Below are positions 1 through 9,099 of a DNA stretch of 64,000 nt, one piece after another (position 1 is the first letter of the stretch; the number at the start of each line of letters is the position of its first letter). The stretch lies in the NCBI RefSeq assembly GCF_019645815.1, contig NZ_CP080997.1:2298880-2362879 (forward strand), read 5' to 3'. Under the pieces are notes generated by a model. It saw only the letters and a list, made by a program, of their open reading frames with translations. It made no database searches and was not told the origin of the DNA. The stretch is from Mycolicibacter heraklionensis (lineage in GTDB: Bacteria; Actinomycetota; Actinomycetes; Mycobacteriales; Mycobacteriaceae). Made by a program: the position numbers and the translations under genes.

Positions 1-911
1 ATCGGGACTTCGGCGGCGACGACAGGCGCCACCGCGCCTTCGGCGATCATCGGCCACAGCTGCCGCCGCAGTTCGGTGATGATCTCGGCCTTGGAGCCGC
101 GGCCCTGCTCGGGACGGCGCCGCAGATTGGTCACATGCACCGATCCCCGCTTGAACAGCAGCGCACCGAGATTCAGTTCGGCTGTGGCGCCGCCCTGCAA
201 CCCGATGATTGTCAGGTGACCGTTCTCGGCGAGGGCCTCGACGTTCTTGGCCAGATAGCTGCCGCCCATGATGTCGAGGATGACGTTGGCCCCGGCGTAC
301 TCGGCGTTCACGACCGCGGGGAAATCCTGCTCGCGATAATTGATCAAGGTCTGCGCGCCGAGTTCGCGGCAGCGCTCCAACTTCGACTGCGACCCAGCGG
401 TCACCGCCACATTGGCGCCAATCGCTCGGCCCACTTGGATGGCATGCGTGCCGATTCCGCTTCCGCCACCGTGAATCAACAGTGTCTGACCGGGTTCGAG
501 GCCACCGACCATCACCACGTTGGACCACACCGTCGCGGCGGCCTCCGGCAGGGCGGCGGCCGCGGTGACGCTGACCCCCTGCGGTACGGGCAATACCTGG
601 GTGGCGGCCACGTTGATGCGTTCGGCGTACCCGCCACCGGCCAGTAGCGCGCACACGGCGTCGCCGGGCTCCCAGTCCGAGACTCCGGCGCCGACTTCAG
701 CGATCACACCGGAGACCTCGAGGCCGGGGACCTCGCTGACGCCCGGCGGCGGCGGGTAGAAGCCCATGCGCTGCATCGCATCGGCCCGGTTCACGCCCGC
801 GGCCACCACATCGATGGCCACTTCGGCAGCACCCGGTGGGGGAAGGTCGTCGACGTGGGCCCACTCCATCACTTCGGGATCACCAAAACCGTTGAGCGTT
901 ATGGCATACAT
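1..911 (-). CDS. NAD(P)H:quinone oxidoreductase, zinc-independent MDR family (3' end cut by window edge)
   Basis: This is a medium-chain dehydrogenase/reductase of the quinone oxidoreductase (PIG3-like) type, expected to reduce quinones with NADPH in the cytoplasm. Reading leftwards from the ATG at 911 the protein begins MYAITLNGFGDPEVMEW. It shows the N-terminal GroES-like fold motif (GVNRADAMQRMGFYPPPPG) and the Rossmann nucleotide-binding segment (LLIHGGGSGIGTHAIQVG), followed by the typical LINY(R)EQDF stretch. No structural zinc-cysteine cluster is visible, which fits the QOR subfamily. A GGAAGGAAG ribosome-binding site lies just upstream of the ATG. About 303 codons are present; only the last few residues appear to be missing. 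The next gene is divergent. Confidence 0.88.
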   Translation of the reverse strand, partial: MYAITLNGFGDPEVMEWAHVDDLPPPGAAEVAIDVVAAGVNRADAMQRMGFYPPPPGVSEVPGLEVSGVIAEVGAGVSDWEPGDAVCALLAGGGYAERINVAATQVLPVPQGVSVTAAAALPEAAATVWSNVVMVGGLEPGQTLLIHGGGSGIGTHAIQVGRAIGANVAVTAGSQSKLERCRELGAQTLINYREQDFPAVVNAEYAGANVILDIMGGSYLAKNVEALAENGHLTIIGLQGGATAELNLGALLFKRGSVHVTNLRRRPEQGRGSKAEIITELRRQLWPMIAEGAVAPVVAAEVP

Positions 912-1076
912 CCAAAACTTCCTTCCCCCGGTGAGCGCAGAACGTCGTGCGTACTCAACTGGATCTCACGTGGCCGTTGTCGGTCGCTGCTTCATCATCC
1001 GTCTCCGGTGTGTTCCAAGTTGTGCAAAGTGGCCAGTTCGCTGGCGCCGGCCGAGCATCCGGGGAATCCTGGGGAG

Positions 1077-1766
1077 ATGACCAAGCGCATCCTCAATGTC
1101 GTCTCCAACGTCGCCCACTACGACGACCCCGCCGAGCCGACCGGGTTGTGGCTCTCGGAGCTGACGCACGCCTACCACGTCTTCGCCGAAGCGGGCTACC
1201 AACAGACGATCGTCAGCCCGAAAGGCGGACCGTCGCCACTGGAGCCGCGTTCGCTGAAGTTCCCCAACTTCGACAAGAGCGCCAAGGCGTGGAAAGCCGA
1301 CAGCACGAAGATGGCGCTGTTGGCCGGCACCGCATCGCCAGAAGACATCGACTCGGCGGACTATGACGCGATTTACTTCACCGGCGGGCACGCCGTCATG
1401 TATGACTTCCCGAACAGTGAAGGACTGCAACGCATCACGCGTGAGATCTTCGAGAACGGGGGAGTGGTGTCCTCGGTCTGCCACGGCTACTGCGGCCTGC
1501 TCAACACCACCCTCGCAGATGGGTCGTTCTTGGTCGCCGGACGAAGGCTCACCGGCTTCGCCTGGTCGGAGGAGGTTCTGGCCCGCGTCAACAAACTGGT
1601 GCCCTACAACGCCGAAGCGGAGATGAAGAAGCGCGGCGCCCACTACGAAAAGGGCCTGATTCCATTCGCCTCGCACGTCGTCGTCGACGGCCGGTTGGTC
1701 ACCGGCCAGAATCCGGGCTCGGCCAAGGCGACGGCCAAGAAGATCGTCTCCGTGCTGGGGAAGTGA
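1077..1766 (+). CDS. DJ-1/PfpI family protein (type 1 glutamine amidotransferase-like)
   Basis: The 229-residue product belongs to the DJ-1/PfpI/Hsp31 superfamily, whose members act as glyoxalase III/deglycase-like enzymes, chaperones or hydrolases; the substrate here is unknown. The nucleophile elbow is visible as VCHGYCG, with the catalytic cysteine at about residue 135. A glutamate-containing N-terminal segment (YDDPAEPTGLWLSELTHAY) is typical of the Hsp31-like branch. The frame stays open upstream to 855, but the ATG at 1077 sits after a GGGGAG ribosome-binding site and gives the family's usual start (MTKRILNVVSN). The gene is monocistronic, with a short gap before the helicase gene. Confidence 0.85.
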   Translation: MTKRILNVVSNVAHYDDPAEPTGLWLSELTHAYHVFAEAGYQQTIVSPKGGPSPLEPRSLKFPNFDKSAKAWKADSTKMALLAGTASPEDIDSADYDAIYFTGGHAVMYDFPNSEGLQRITREIFENGGVVSSVCHGYCGLLNTTLADGSFLVAGRRLTGFAWSEEVLARVNKLVPYNAEAEMKKRGAHYEKGLIPFASHVVVDGRLVTGQNPGSAKATAKKIVSVLGK

Positions 1767-1810
1767 GGCCCTCGCCCGTCCACGCTCTCGCCCGCCAGTA
1801 AGGTTCCAGC

Positions 1811-4177
1811 GTGGTGGCAGCCAGCAAAACCGTCCTGCTGACCGAGGAATTCCGAGAAGCGCTGGGGCTGCTGTCCGCGGGCCGAAATCTCTTCCTGACC
1901 GGTAAGGCCGGCACGGGTAAGTCGACGCTCATCCGTCACTTCATGGCCAATACCGATCGCAACGTCGTGGTGGTCGCGCCGACCGGGATCGCCGCGCTGA
2001 ACGTCGACGGCCACACCATCCACCGCCTGTTCGGATTCCGGCCCACCACAACGCTGTCTGATATCGCCGGCGGGGAGTACCGGCCGGGCCGCTTCACCAA
2101 GACACTGGCCAAGCTGCAGACGCTGATCATCGACGAGGCATCGATGGTGCGCGCCGACGTGTTCGACATGATCGCGGAAGCGTTGCAGCGGTTCGGCCCA
2201 GACCCGGGCAGGCCGTTCGGCGGCGTCCAGGTGGTGCTGGTGGGTGACCTCTACCAGCTGCCGCCGGTGGTCACCGAGGGTGAGCAGCACTACTTTTCGA
2301 CGACGTATGAGACCCCGTACTTCTTTTCGGCGAACACCTTCCGCCGTGCGGATTTCCCGAGCGTCTCGCTGACGACGGTGTTCCGCCAGCTCGGCGATGA
2401 CCGGATGACCGCGATCCTCAACGAGATTCGCGAAGGCGTGTTACTCGGCCATGCCAAGCAGCACCTGGACGCCCGGGTGGACGCCGACTTCGTGCCGCCA
2501 GACGACGAATTCTGGCTGACGTTGGCGCCCACCAACAGGCTGGTGACCGCCCGCAACCGCCAGCAGCTCGAGCGGTTGCCCGGCGAGGAGATGGTGCACC
2601 GCGCCAACGAATCCGGCGACCTGTCCCTGTTCGACAAGCCGCTGGACGACGAGTTGCGCTTCAAGGTCGGCGCCCAGGTGATGATGCTCAACAACGATCA
2701 GGCCGAGCGCTGGGTGAACGGCTCGATCGGCCGCGTGGTGGGGGTGGGCTACGACCGCCACGGCGCCGTGGTCGAAGTCGAGTTTCCCGACGGTGACATC
2801 GCCGAAGTTGCCCCGTTCACCTGGGAGGCCACCCGCCCCGTGGTCGACGGCGGGACTTTGCGTCGCGACGTCGTCGGCACTTTCACTCAACTGCCGTTCA
2901 AGCTGGCGTGGGCGATCACGATCCACAAGAGTCAAGGTCAGACCCTGGAGCGGTTGGTGGTGGATCTGTCCGGCGGCATGTTCTCCACCGGCCAGCTTTA
3001 TGTGGCGTTGAGCCGGTGTACCTCGTTGGCCGGGCTCGTGCTGAAACGCCCTGTGCTGCCGAAGGATCTGAAAGTGGATCGCCGGATCGCCCGGTTTCTG
3101 CGCGTCTCGGCCAACAGCGACCGGGCGCGCCGCTACTGCGCGATCGGTCTGCTCACGGTCGGCGATGAAGGCCGGATGTCGCGGCCGCGCCCGGTGGAAC
3201 TGGCGGTGGCTTTCGACGACGGCACGGCCGTATCGACACTGATCAACCCGCAGCGGGATCTGGCCGACGCCCGCCAGGCGTATCGGATCGGGGTGGCCGA
3301 CGTGCTGCTGGCACCCACGCTGCGGGAGGCCTGGGCGGTGATCGCGCCGATGCTGGCCGGGTGCACGCCGGTGGGCGTCAAAGTCGATGAGACGCTGGGG
3401 CTGATCGACTTCGAACTCAAGCGACTGGGCCTGGTGGCTCCGATGCCGCTGGGTATCGATCTGCGGGGCACAAGCACCACGGGTGACACGGCGCTGCAGC
3501 GTGCCAAGGCCGCGCTCGAGCGCCTCGATACCGCCGACCTGGATGCCGGCTCGTCGCCGTTCGAAGATCCCGACGAGAGCGACGCCCTCTCGGGAATCCT
3601 GCTCAGCCGCGAACCCGACGTCACAACCCCGACCGCAGAACACCTTCCGGCCCTGTCCGCGCTGCTGCGAATCAGCCGAGCCCTCGGAGCGGTCCTGCTG
3701 GGCACCAGTCCCGTCGATCAGATGTCGCCGGCGGGGGAGACCAGTTGGGAGCAGGCGGCTCGCCAGGCCGCCGCCGACCAGCTGCTGCTGGCGGCGGACC
3801 GCACCCGACTCCCGGATGAGGTACTGGCGCGCCTGCGAGACGCCTTGGTGGCGCTGGGTTCCGGCCACCTGGCGTCCGGGCTCGCTCAGCCGCCGTCGAC
3901 GACCGACAACATCGACACGGTGCTGGTTCCCGGTGCCCGCATCTGCTTCACCGGAACAGCGGTCGACGGCGACGGCCGGGTGGTGGATCGCGACGAGATG
4001 GAGCGGCTGGCTGCCTCGGCTGGGCTGGCGCCGGTGCGCTCGGTGACCAAGACGCGATGTGAGGTGCTGGTCATCGCCGAAGCGGGCACGCAGTCCGGAA
4101 AGGCCCGCAAAGCCCAGGACTATGGGAAGCCGGTGTTCACCGTGGACGAGTTTCTGGGTTGGCTGGCGCGCCGGTGA
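1811..4177 (+). CDS. PIF1/RecD-like superfamily 1 DNA helicase with C-terminal BRCT domain
   Basis: This 788-residue protein is an ATP-dependent 5'-3' type DNA helicase. The Walker A motif GKAGTGKST lies near residues 31-39 and the Walker B motif LIIDEASM near 106. The C-terminal helicase motif IHKSQGQTLERL and the UvrD_C_2-type end LYVALSRC are also present. After a region of about 250 residues with no recognisable domain, residues 705-786 read as a BRCT domain (GARICFTGTAVD through VFTVDEFLGWL), as in DNA ligase and some exonucleases. This suggests recruitment to DNA lesions or replication structures. Translation starts at one of two adjacent GTG codons (1811 or 1814). Confidence 0.88.
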   Translation: MVAASKTVLLTEEFREALGLLSAGRNLFLTGKAGTGKSTLIRHFMANTDRNVVVVAPTGIAALNVDGHTIHRLFGFRPTTTLSDIAGGEYRPGRFTKTLAKLQTLIIDEASMVRADVFDMIAEALQRFGPDPGRPFGGVQVVLVGDLYQLPPVVTEGEQHYFSTTYETPYFFSANTFRRADFPSVSLTTVFRQLGDDRMTAILNEIREGVLLGHAKQHLDARVDADFVPPDDEFWLTLAPTNRLVTARNRQQLERLPGEEMVHRANESGDLSLFDKPLDDELRFKVGAQVMMLNNDQAERWVNGSIGRVVGVGYDRHGAVVEVEFPDGDIAEVAPFTWEATRPVVDGGTLRRDVVGTFTQLPFKLAWAITIHKSQGQTLERLVVDLSGGMFSTGQLYVALSRCTSLAGLVLKRPVLPKDLKVDRRIARFLRVSANSDRARRYCAIGLLTVGDEGRMSRPRPVELAVAFDDGTAVSTLINPQRDLADARQAYRIGVADVLLAPTLREAWAVIAPMLAGCTPVGVKVDETLGLIDFELKRLGLVAPMPLGIDLRGTSTTGDTALQRAKAALERLDTADLDAGSSPFEDPDESDALSGILLSREPDVTTPTAEHLPALSALLRISRALGAVLLGTSPVDQMSPAGETSWEQAARQAAADQLLLAADRTRLPDEVLARLRDALVALGSGHLASGLAQPPSTTDNIDTVLVPGARICFTGTAVDGDGRVVDRDEMERLAASAGLAPVRSVTKTRCEVLVIAEAGTQSGKARKAQDYGKPVFTVDEFLGWLARR

Positions 4178-4195
4178 GCGGGGAGTGCGCGGACC

Positions 4196-4612
4196 TCAGT
4201 CCAAGTCCGCCAAGGCTTTCCGGGCGGCTTCAAGCTCGGCTTCGAGCGCGGCCACCCGCGCGGCATGCTGGGAGCGCGCCTCGTCCATCAGCGCCTCGAT
4301 CGGTGCGAACAGCTCCTCGTGCAGTTCCTTGGCGGCCCGCGACACCGCGGCGGCCGCGACGGCGAGGTTACGCACCAGATAGCTGCTGCCCTGCTTGATC
4401 TCGGCGTGCCACTCGCCGTCGGCCGTACCGGTCACAGTCAGGGTCAACTCGAGAGTCTTGGCCTTCTTGCCGGCCGACTTCTTCACCGGCTCCTTGGCCT
4501 CGGAAGCAGCGGGGGCGGTGTCGGGGGCCGGTGTGGTGTCGGCGAACGAACCGATCCCGACGGTGTCGGGGGTCGCGGCCGGGGCTTCGGGGGCGAACGT
4601 GGGTGCAGTCAT
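4196..4612 (-). CDS. DUF6319-like mycobacterial protein, Ala/Pro-rich N terminus
   Basis: The product has 138 residues. An Ala/Pro/Thr-rich N-terminal half is followed by a basic KKSAGKKAK patch and a C-terminal half that is predicted helical and coiled-coil-like (ALMDEARSQHAARVAALEAELEAARKALADLD). It resembles the small mycobacterial proteins grouped as DUF6319; no enzymatic motif is seen and the function is unknown. A perfect AAGGAGGT ribosome-binding site precedes the ATG at 4612. The gene is convergent with the helicase gene, with only about 18 bp between stops. Confidence 0.7.
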   Translation of the reverse strand: MTAPTFAPEAPAATPDTVGIGSFADTTPAPDTAPAASEAKEPVKKSAGKKAKTLELTLTVTGTADGEWHAEIKQGSSYLVRNLAVAAAAVSRAAKELHEELFAPIEALMDEARSQHAARVAALEAELEAARKALADLD

Positions 4613-4709
4613 AATCGTGGCGACCTCCTTGCTGATTCGTCGCCCGCGGCGGCGGGCAAGCTCACCACGTATTAGAACACACGTTCGACAATGCGGTCGA
4701 AGCCGCCGC

Positions 4710-5408
4710 TCAATCCCTCGGCGCCGGGGTCATCGAGGTGACGTAGTAGGTTTCCTGCCCGGTGGGATAGCCGCCGCCATCGGTGGCGATGTGGACGTGG
4801 TCGTAGTGGTTGGCGGTTTCGTTGCCGTAATCCGACGTCCAGTTGCCGCCGCCCACGCCCGGGTAGATCTTCTGCCGCCAGATCACGTGGTTGACACCCC
4901 AGCGTTGGGCGTTGGCCAGCGCATAGCCGGCGATCTGGTCGCCGAGCAGAATCCCGGCCTCACTGTGGTAGTCCGGGATCATCACATCGATGGCCAACCC
5001 GTCGGGATGCCATCTCAGTGGGTCCTGGCGATACCCGTAGATGGTCTTGATCTCCTGAAACAGCACGCCGATGGTGCGGGCCGCCCAAATGGTCTTGACC
5101 TGCAGCCCGTTCTCCGGCGCCACCCCCGGGGGCAGCGGGAAGGTGAATTGCTGACCTTCGGTGGGCATCGGCACGCTGGCCGCCAGTGCCGCGGCCTCCG
5201 CGGGGTTGGCGATGCGCATCCCCCCGGTAGACGGCGGCGGAGGTGCCGCCGGCGCCGACGGGGCCGCTTCGGCGGTCTCGGTGGGCTTGGGCGCCGGCTC
5301 GTGGCTGCTCTGGGCGTAGATGAGGGCGGCCGAGACCGCCAGCGACGTCAGAATGGCCAGGCTGCGACCGCAGAACCTGGCAATCTTTCGTCCGTCCACC
5401 AAGAGCAC
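4710..5408 (-). CDS. Secreted or membrane-anchored protein with ARB_07466-like C-terminal domain
   Basis: The 232-residue protein has one N-terminal hydrophobic segment (residues about 13-32), which is a signal peptide or anchor, then a Pro/Ala-rich linker to about residue 60. The C-terminal domain contains conserved pieces such as WHPDGLAIDVMIPDYHSEAG, WGVNHVIWRQKIYPG and NHYDHVHIA. These resemble the His/Asp metal-site motifs of peptidase M15/VanY-like and ARB_07466-type domains. A role in the cell envelope is therefore plausible, but activity is not established. The GTG at 5408 is preceded by GCGAGAAG at a good distance. Confidence 0.72.
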   Translation of the reverse strand: MLLVDGRKIARFCGRSLAILTSLAVSAALIYAQSSHEPAPKPTETAEAAPSAPAAPPPPSTGGMRIANPAEAAALAASVPMPTEGQQFTFPLPPGVAPENGLQVKTIWAARTIGVLFQEIKTIYGYRQDPLRWHPDGLAIDVMIPDYHSEAGILLGDQIAGYALANAQRWGVNHVIWRQKIYPGVGGGNWTSDYGNETANHYDHVHIATDGGGYPTGQETYYVTSMTPAPRD

Positions 5409-5455
5409 TTTAGTTACTTCTCGCTGGATAGCACGGGACCGGCGCTTTCCTGTGG

Positions 5456-7105
5456 TTACCGAGTCGGATAGTCCGGCGTCCAGCGGGACTGCCGGACGGC
5501 CTCGGCTATCGCGTCGTCGGAGGCCGCCGGCGCGACGCCGTCACGCACCGCCTGGAGGGCTACCGCGGTTGCAATACGGGTGGTGATCTCGGGCAGATCC
5601 TCGAACGCGGGCAGCAGCGGCTGGTCGGCGTCGACCAGGGCGGGGGAGGCATCGCCGAGGGTGGTGGCGGCAACCCGCATCATGGCGTCGGTGACCCGTG
5701 ACGCCCGCGCTGCCGTGACGGCCAGCCCGACCGCCGGGAAGATGTAGACGTTGTTGCACTGCGCGACGCGACGGGTGCGCTCGCCGTGTCGGATCGGGGC
5801 GAAGGGTGATCCCGTGGCGATCAGCGCGCGCCCATCGGTCCATTCGTCGAGCTCCGCAGGGTGTGCCTCGGCCCGGCTGGTGGGGTTGGACAGCGGAAAA
5901 ATGATCGGACGGTCCGTCTTGGCCGCCAGCTGTCGGACGATTCCCTCGGTGAAGGCGCCGGCCACCGTCGACAGGCCCAGCAGGATGCCCACGTCGACGT
6001 GCTGCACCACGTCGGCCAGCCTGCGACCGTCCCAGCCGGCCACCCGAGCTGCGGATTGAGCGAAGCGGCGCTGGCTGTCCGAGAGGTCCGCACGGTCATC
6101 GGTCAGCAGCCCGTTGACGTCAATCGCCCAGATCCGTTCGGCGGCCTCGGTTTCGGAGAGTCCTTCGGCGACCATCTGCTGGCGGATCATCTCCAGTACG
6201 CCGACGCCCGCCGAGCCGGCGCCGAGCATCACCACCTGCTGCTGCGACAGCGGGCGCCCGGCGGCGCGGACAGCGCCCTGCAGCGCGCCAAGGGCTACGG
6301 CCGCCGTGCCCTGGATGTCGTCGTTGAACGTCAGCAGCCGATCCCGGTACCGCATCAACAGCGGCAGCGCATGCGTGGTGGCGAAGTCCTCCCACTGCAG
6401 CAGCACGTCGGGCAGTTCCTCATGCACGACGGCCACGAAGTCGTCGACGAAGGCGTAGTAGTCCTCGTCGCTGATCCGGCGATGGCGCCAGCCGAGGTAC
6501 TGCGGATCGTGGAGCAGGTCGACATTGTCGGTGCCGACGTCGAGGATGATCGGCAACGTGCGGGCCGGATCGATCCCGCCGATCAGGGTGTACAGCGAGA
6601 GCTTGCCGATCGGGATGCCCATGCCGCCGATACCCTGGTCGCCCAAACCCAGGATGCGCTGTCCGTCGGTGACGACGATGACGTCCACCTCGTGTTCCGG
6701 TCGGTTGCGCAGAACCTCCCGCAGCCGATCGCGATCCGGGTAGGAGACGAAGAGCCCGCGCGGGCGCCGGTAGATCTCGCTGAACCGCTGGCACGCATCA
6801 CCGACTGTCGGCGTGTAGACGATCGGCAGCATCTCCTCGAGATGGTCGCGCAGCAGCCGGTAAAACAACGTCTCGTTGCGGTCCTGTAGCGCCCGCAAGT
6901 AGATGTGCTTGTCCAGGTCGTCATGCCGCGTGGAGAACTCGGCGTAGGTGTGGGCGGCTTGTTCGGCGATGGTTTTCACCGCAACCGGCAGCAGACCCAG
7001 CAGGCCGAGCTCGCGGCGCTCGTCTTGGCTGAAGGCGGTGCCCTTGGTGGTCAGCGGATCGAACAGCAGAGCCTGGCCCCGCCGTTGCCGCCCCCTAGCC
7101 GTCAC
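5456..7105 (-). CDS. mez: NAD-dependent malic enzyme
   Basis: This is the malic enzyme that decarboxylates malate to pyruvate with NAD(P)+. The 549-residue protein shows the signature YTPTVGDACQRFSEIYRRPRG near residue 97, GDQGIGGMGIPIGKL, the NDDIQGTAAV segment and the Rossmann motif VMLGAGSAGVGV near residue 290. Length and motifs match the large-subunit type found in mycobacteria (Rv2332). The frame extends upstream to 7168, but the GTG at 7105 has a GAGAGAGG ribosome-binding site at the right spacing and begins VTARGRQRRG, so it is preferred. The gene is convergent with no partner; topoisomerase IB lies upstream on the same strand. Confidence 0.93.
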   Translation of the reverse strand: MTARGRQRRGQALLFDPLTTKGTAFSQDERRELGLLGLLPVAVKTIAEQAAHTYAEFSTRHDDLDKHIYLRALQDRNETLFYRLLRDHLEEMLPIVYTPTVGDACQRFSEIYRRPRGLFVSYPDRDRLREVLRNRPEHEVDVIVVTDGQRILGLGDQGIGGMGIPIGKLSLYTLIGGIDPARTLPIILDVGTDNVDLLHDPQYLGWRHRRISDEDYYAFVDDFVAVVHEELPDVLLQWEDFATTHALPLLMRYRDRLLTFNDDIQGTAAVALGALQGAVRAAGRPLSQQQVVMLGAGSAGVGVLEMIRQQMVAEGLSETEAAERIWAIDVNGLLTDDRADLSDSQRRFAQSAARVAGWDGRRLADVVQHVDVGILLGLSTVAGAFTEGIVRQLAAKTDRPIIFPLSNPTSRAEAHPAELDEWTDGRALIATGSPFAPIRHGERTRRVAQCNNVYIFPAVGLAVTAARASRVTDAMMRVAATTLGDASPALVDADQPLLPAFEDLPEITTRIATAVALQAVRDGVAPAASDDAIAEAVRQSRWTPDYPTR

Positions 7106-7194
7106 CGTGTCACCTCTCTCATCTCGGCTGCCCTTCGTCGCACAATAGAACGGTTCAGCGGCCCGCACCGGCCGTGACTCCGATGTGCCCGGCG

Positions 7195-8214
7195 CTAACG
7201 CCCCGCTCGGTCGATGCGTCTGATCAACCGAGCGGTGGCGGCTTCGGCGGCGAGTCGGCGCGCGGACTCCTTGCCGCGGCCCTTGGCCCGGCGCAGAGCC
7301 GAGCGGATGGTGATGCCCCGTTCGTAGGCCTCCACCACGCGCGGGTCGACATAGGAACTGCGGGCGACCGCCGGGGTGTTGCCCAGTTCCTCGGCGACGC
7401 AGCGCATGACTGCAGCGACCTCCCGACGGCGGACGGTTTTAGAGGTCGGCTCGTTCGCGGCGGCGAAGCTCTCGGCCGCCAGCACGGTGCCATGCCAGGT
7501 GCGCAGGTCCTTGACGCTGAACTGCTCATCGGTCAGCTCCCGGAACCGCTCGTTGAGGTCGTCGGCTCGGACCTCGCACCAGCCGTCGGAGGTGCGGTAC
7601 ACCAGCAGCCGCGGAAGGTCGGTCGGCGCGCGCAACAGTGCTCGCACCGCGCGCACCACCAGGGGATCGTCGACGGAAACGGTGCGCCGCACGCCGCTTT
7701 TGGCCGGATAGTCGAAGTCCACGCAACCGTTGCGCATCCTGACGTGGTCACGCAGCAGGGTCGCCAGCCCGAAACTGCCGTTTTCCTGGGCGTACTCCTC
7801 GCCACCGGCCCGGAAATAGCCCCGGTCGATGAGCTGCTGGGCGACTGCGAGCACCCGATCGCGTTTTAGGCCGCGACCGCGCAAGTCGGCGAGTACATCG
7901 GCGCGCCAGTCCGGCAGCAGGCGGGCCAGGGTCAGAACCCGGTCGTACTTCTCCTCGGATCGTTCGGCCTGCCACTGCGGGTGATACAGATACTGACGAC
8001 GTCCGGCGGCGTCTTCCCCGACGGCCTGGATGTGCCCGTTGGGATAAGGGCAGATCCACACCTTTCGCCACGCCGGTGGGATGGCCAGCGTCTTGATCCG
8101 GGCGAGCGCCTCCGGATCGTCGACCGGGCGTTGCCCGTCGGTGTAGGAAAAGCCGCGGCCCCGACCGATACGGCGCAACCCGGGGCCAGCGGTATTGCTT
8201 CTGCGCAGCCTCAC
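7195..8214 (-). CDS. DNA topoisomerase IB (poxvirus/eukaryotic-like)
   Basis: The 339-residue protein relaxes supercoiled DNA by a 3'-phosphotyrosyl intermediate. The N-terminal part has the family run FSYTDGQRPV and IPPAWRKVWICPYPNGHIQAVG. The catalytic domain contains KDLRTWHGT (arginine and histidine of the active pentad, about residues 231-240) and SSYVDPRVVEAY with the nucleophilic tyrosine at about residue 288. The length is typical of bacterial type IB enzymes. A GTG at 8214 is the only sensible start; no clear Shine-Dalgarno sequence is seen. Confidence 0.92.
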   Translation of the reverse strand: MRLRRSNTAGPGLRRIGRGRGFSYTDGQRPVDDPEALARIKTLAIPPAWRKVWICPYPNGHIQAVGEDAAGRRQYLYHPQWQAERSEEKYDRVLTLARLLPDWRADVLADLRGRGLKRDRVLAVAQQLIDRGYFRAGGEEYAQENGSFGLATLLRDHVRMRNGCVDFDYPAKSGVRRTVSVDDPLVVRAVRALLRAPTDLPRLLVYRTSDGWCEVRADDLNERFRELTDEQFSVKDLRTWHGTVLAAESFAAANEPTSKTVRRREVAAVMRCVAEELGNTPAVARSSYVDPRVVEAYERGITIRSALRRAKGRGKESARRLAAEAATARLIRRIDRAGR

Positions 8215-8265
8215 GGCACCGAATTACCCGCATCTGGACCGGCCGACACCCAGCGTTGGCAGCGC

Positions 8266-8577
8266 TTACGCCCCCGGGCACAACTCCTGGCGCGCCGCCT
8301 CGGCGATCAGCGCGAACTGCGGCCACGCCGGGTAGTGCGGCTGCTGGATCTCGACGGTCCGGCCCACATGCAGGTTCTCGCAGATCATGTGCCCGAGCGC
8401 GCGCACGCTGGACTCCGAGATCGGTTCGTCATTCGCGTAGCGGGCGGTGTAGCCGTGGGTATTGAGGTATTTCATGAAGCTGGCTTCGTCGGCGTGCGCC
8501 GGCGCGGCCCCGACCAGAGCTCCCATCGCGACACCGGCGACGGCCAAGGGTGCGGTGACCCGGGCTGACCAACTCAT
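8266..8577 (-). CDS. DUF732 secreted protein
   Basis: This is a small exported protein of about 103 residues. A signal peptide (MSWSARVTAPLAVAGVAMGALVGAAPAHA) is followed by a DUF732-type domain (SFMKYLNTHGY, then a paired-cysteine pattern ICENLH...LCPGA). DUF732 proteins are abundant, secreted and of unknown function in mycobacteria. Starting at the ATG at 8577 removes a non-signal-like 20-residue extension. It is divergent from a second DUF732-like secreted gene. Confidence 0.8.
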   Translation of the reverse strand: MSWSARVTAPLAVAGVAMGALVGAAPAHADEASFMKYLNTHGYTARYANDEPISESSVRALGHMICENLHVGRTVEIQQPHYPAWPQFALIAEAARQELCPGA

Positions 8578-8697
8578 ACCCGCGATGCTACGACGGGTGC
8601 AGGGAAAGCGGCGCCGCGGTCCGGTCAGACCCGGCAAGTCCCCCCGAGCGACTTCGTGTTGCTGCTAGCGTCAGCGGCGAGGAGAAAGGCGCTGGAC

Positions 8698-9093
8698 GTG
8701 AAATCAACCGCACTCGCGGCGACGCTGGCCGCAGGTGTGCTGGCCGGGCTGATCGGTGCCGCGTCATCCGCCCAGGCCGATCCGCTCAATCCTCGTGATC
8801 CCGACTACTGCGGCAACAGCCCCGACATCCTGTTGTGCAACGAGCAGAAGTCGACGTACCCGAGTCCGGCTGAGATGGCCTACCTCAACGCCATCCGCGG
8901 GAAGTTCCCGCCCGGCAGCGAGGCCCGCCGGTTGGCCGCCGGACGGACCGCGTGCCTGGAGTTCCCGAAGCATCCGACCAGCCTCATCGTCGAGCAGGTC
9001 TCCGTGTACCTGCAGATCTCGAAGCCCACCGCCGGTGAGGTGGTCGAGTCGGCCCGCACCAATATCTGCCCGACGGTGAAGACGCTGGGCTGA
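8698..9093 (+). CDS. DUF732-like secreted protein
   Basis: The 131-residue exported protein starts at a GTG (8698) with an AGGAGAAAGG ribosome-binding site about 10 bases upstream; the in-frame upstream codons lack one. The signal peptide is VKSTALAATLAAGVLAGLIGAASSAQA. The mature part has four cysteines (DYCGNSPDILLCNEQKST, RTACLEFP, NICPTVK) and the spacing LNAIRGKFPPGSEARRLAAGR typical of DUF732. The function is unknown. It lies head-to-head with another DUF732 gene, which suggests a local expansion. Confidence 0.78.
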   Translation: MKSTALAATLAAGVLAGLIGAASSAQADPLNPRDPDYCGNSPDILLCNEQKSTYPSPAEMAYLNAIRGKFPPGSEARRLAAGRTACLEFPKHPTSLIVEQVSVYLQISKPTAGEVVESARTNICPTVKTLG

Positions 9094-9099
9094 GCCGGT

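Noticed and set aside
855..1076. 74-codon N-terminal extension of the DJ-1 protein
   Set aside because: It would overlap the divergent quinone oxidoreductase and its promoter; the ATG at 1077 has the ribosome-binding site and family-like N terminus.
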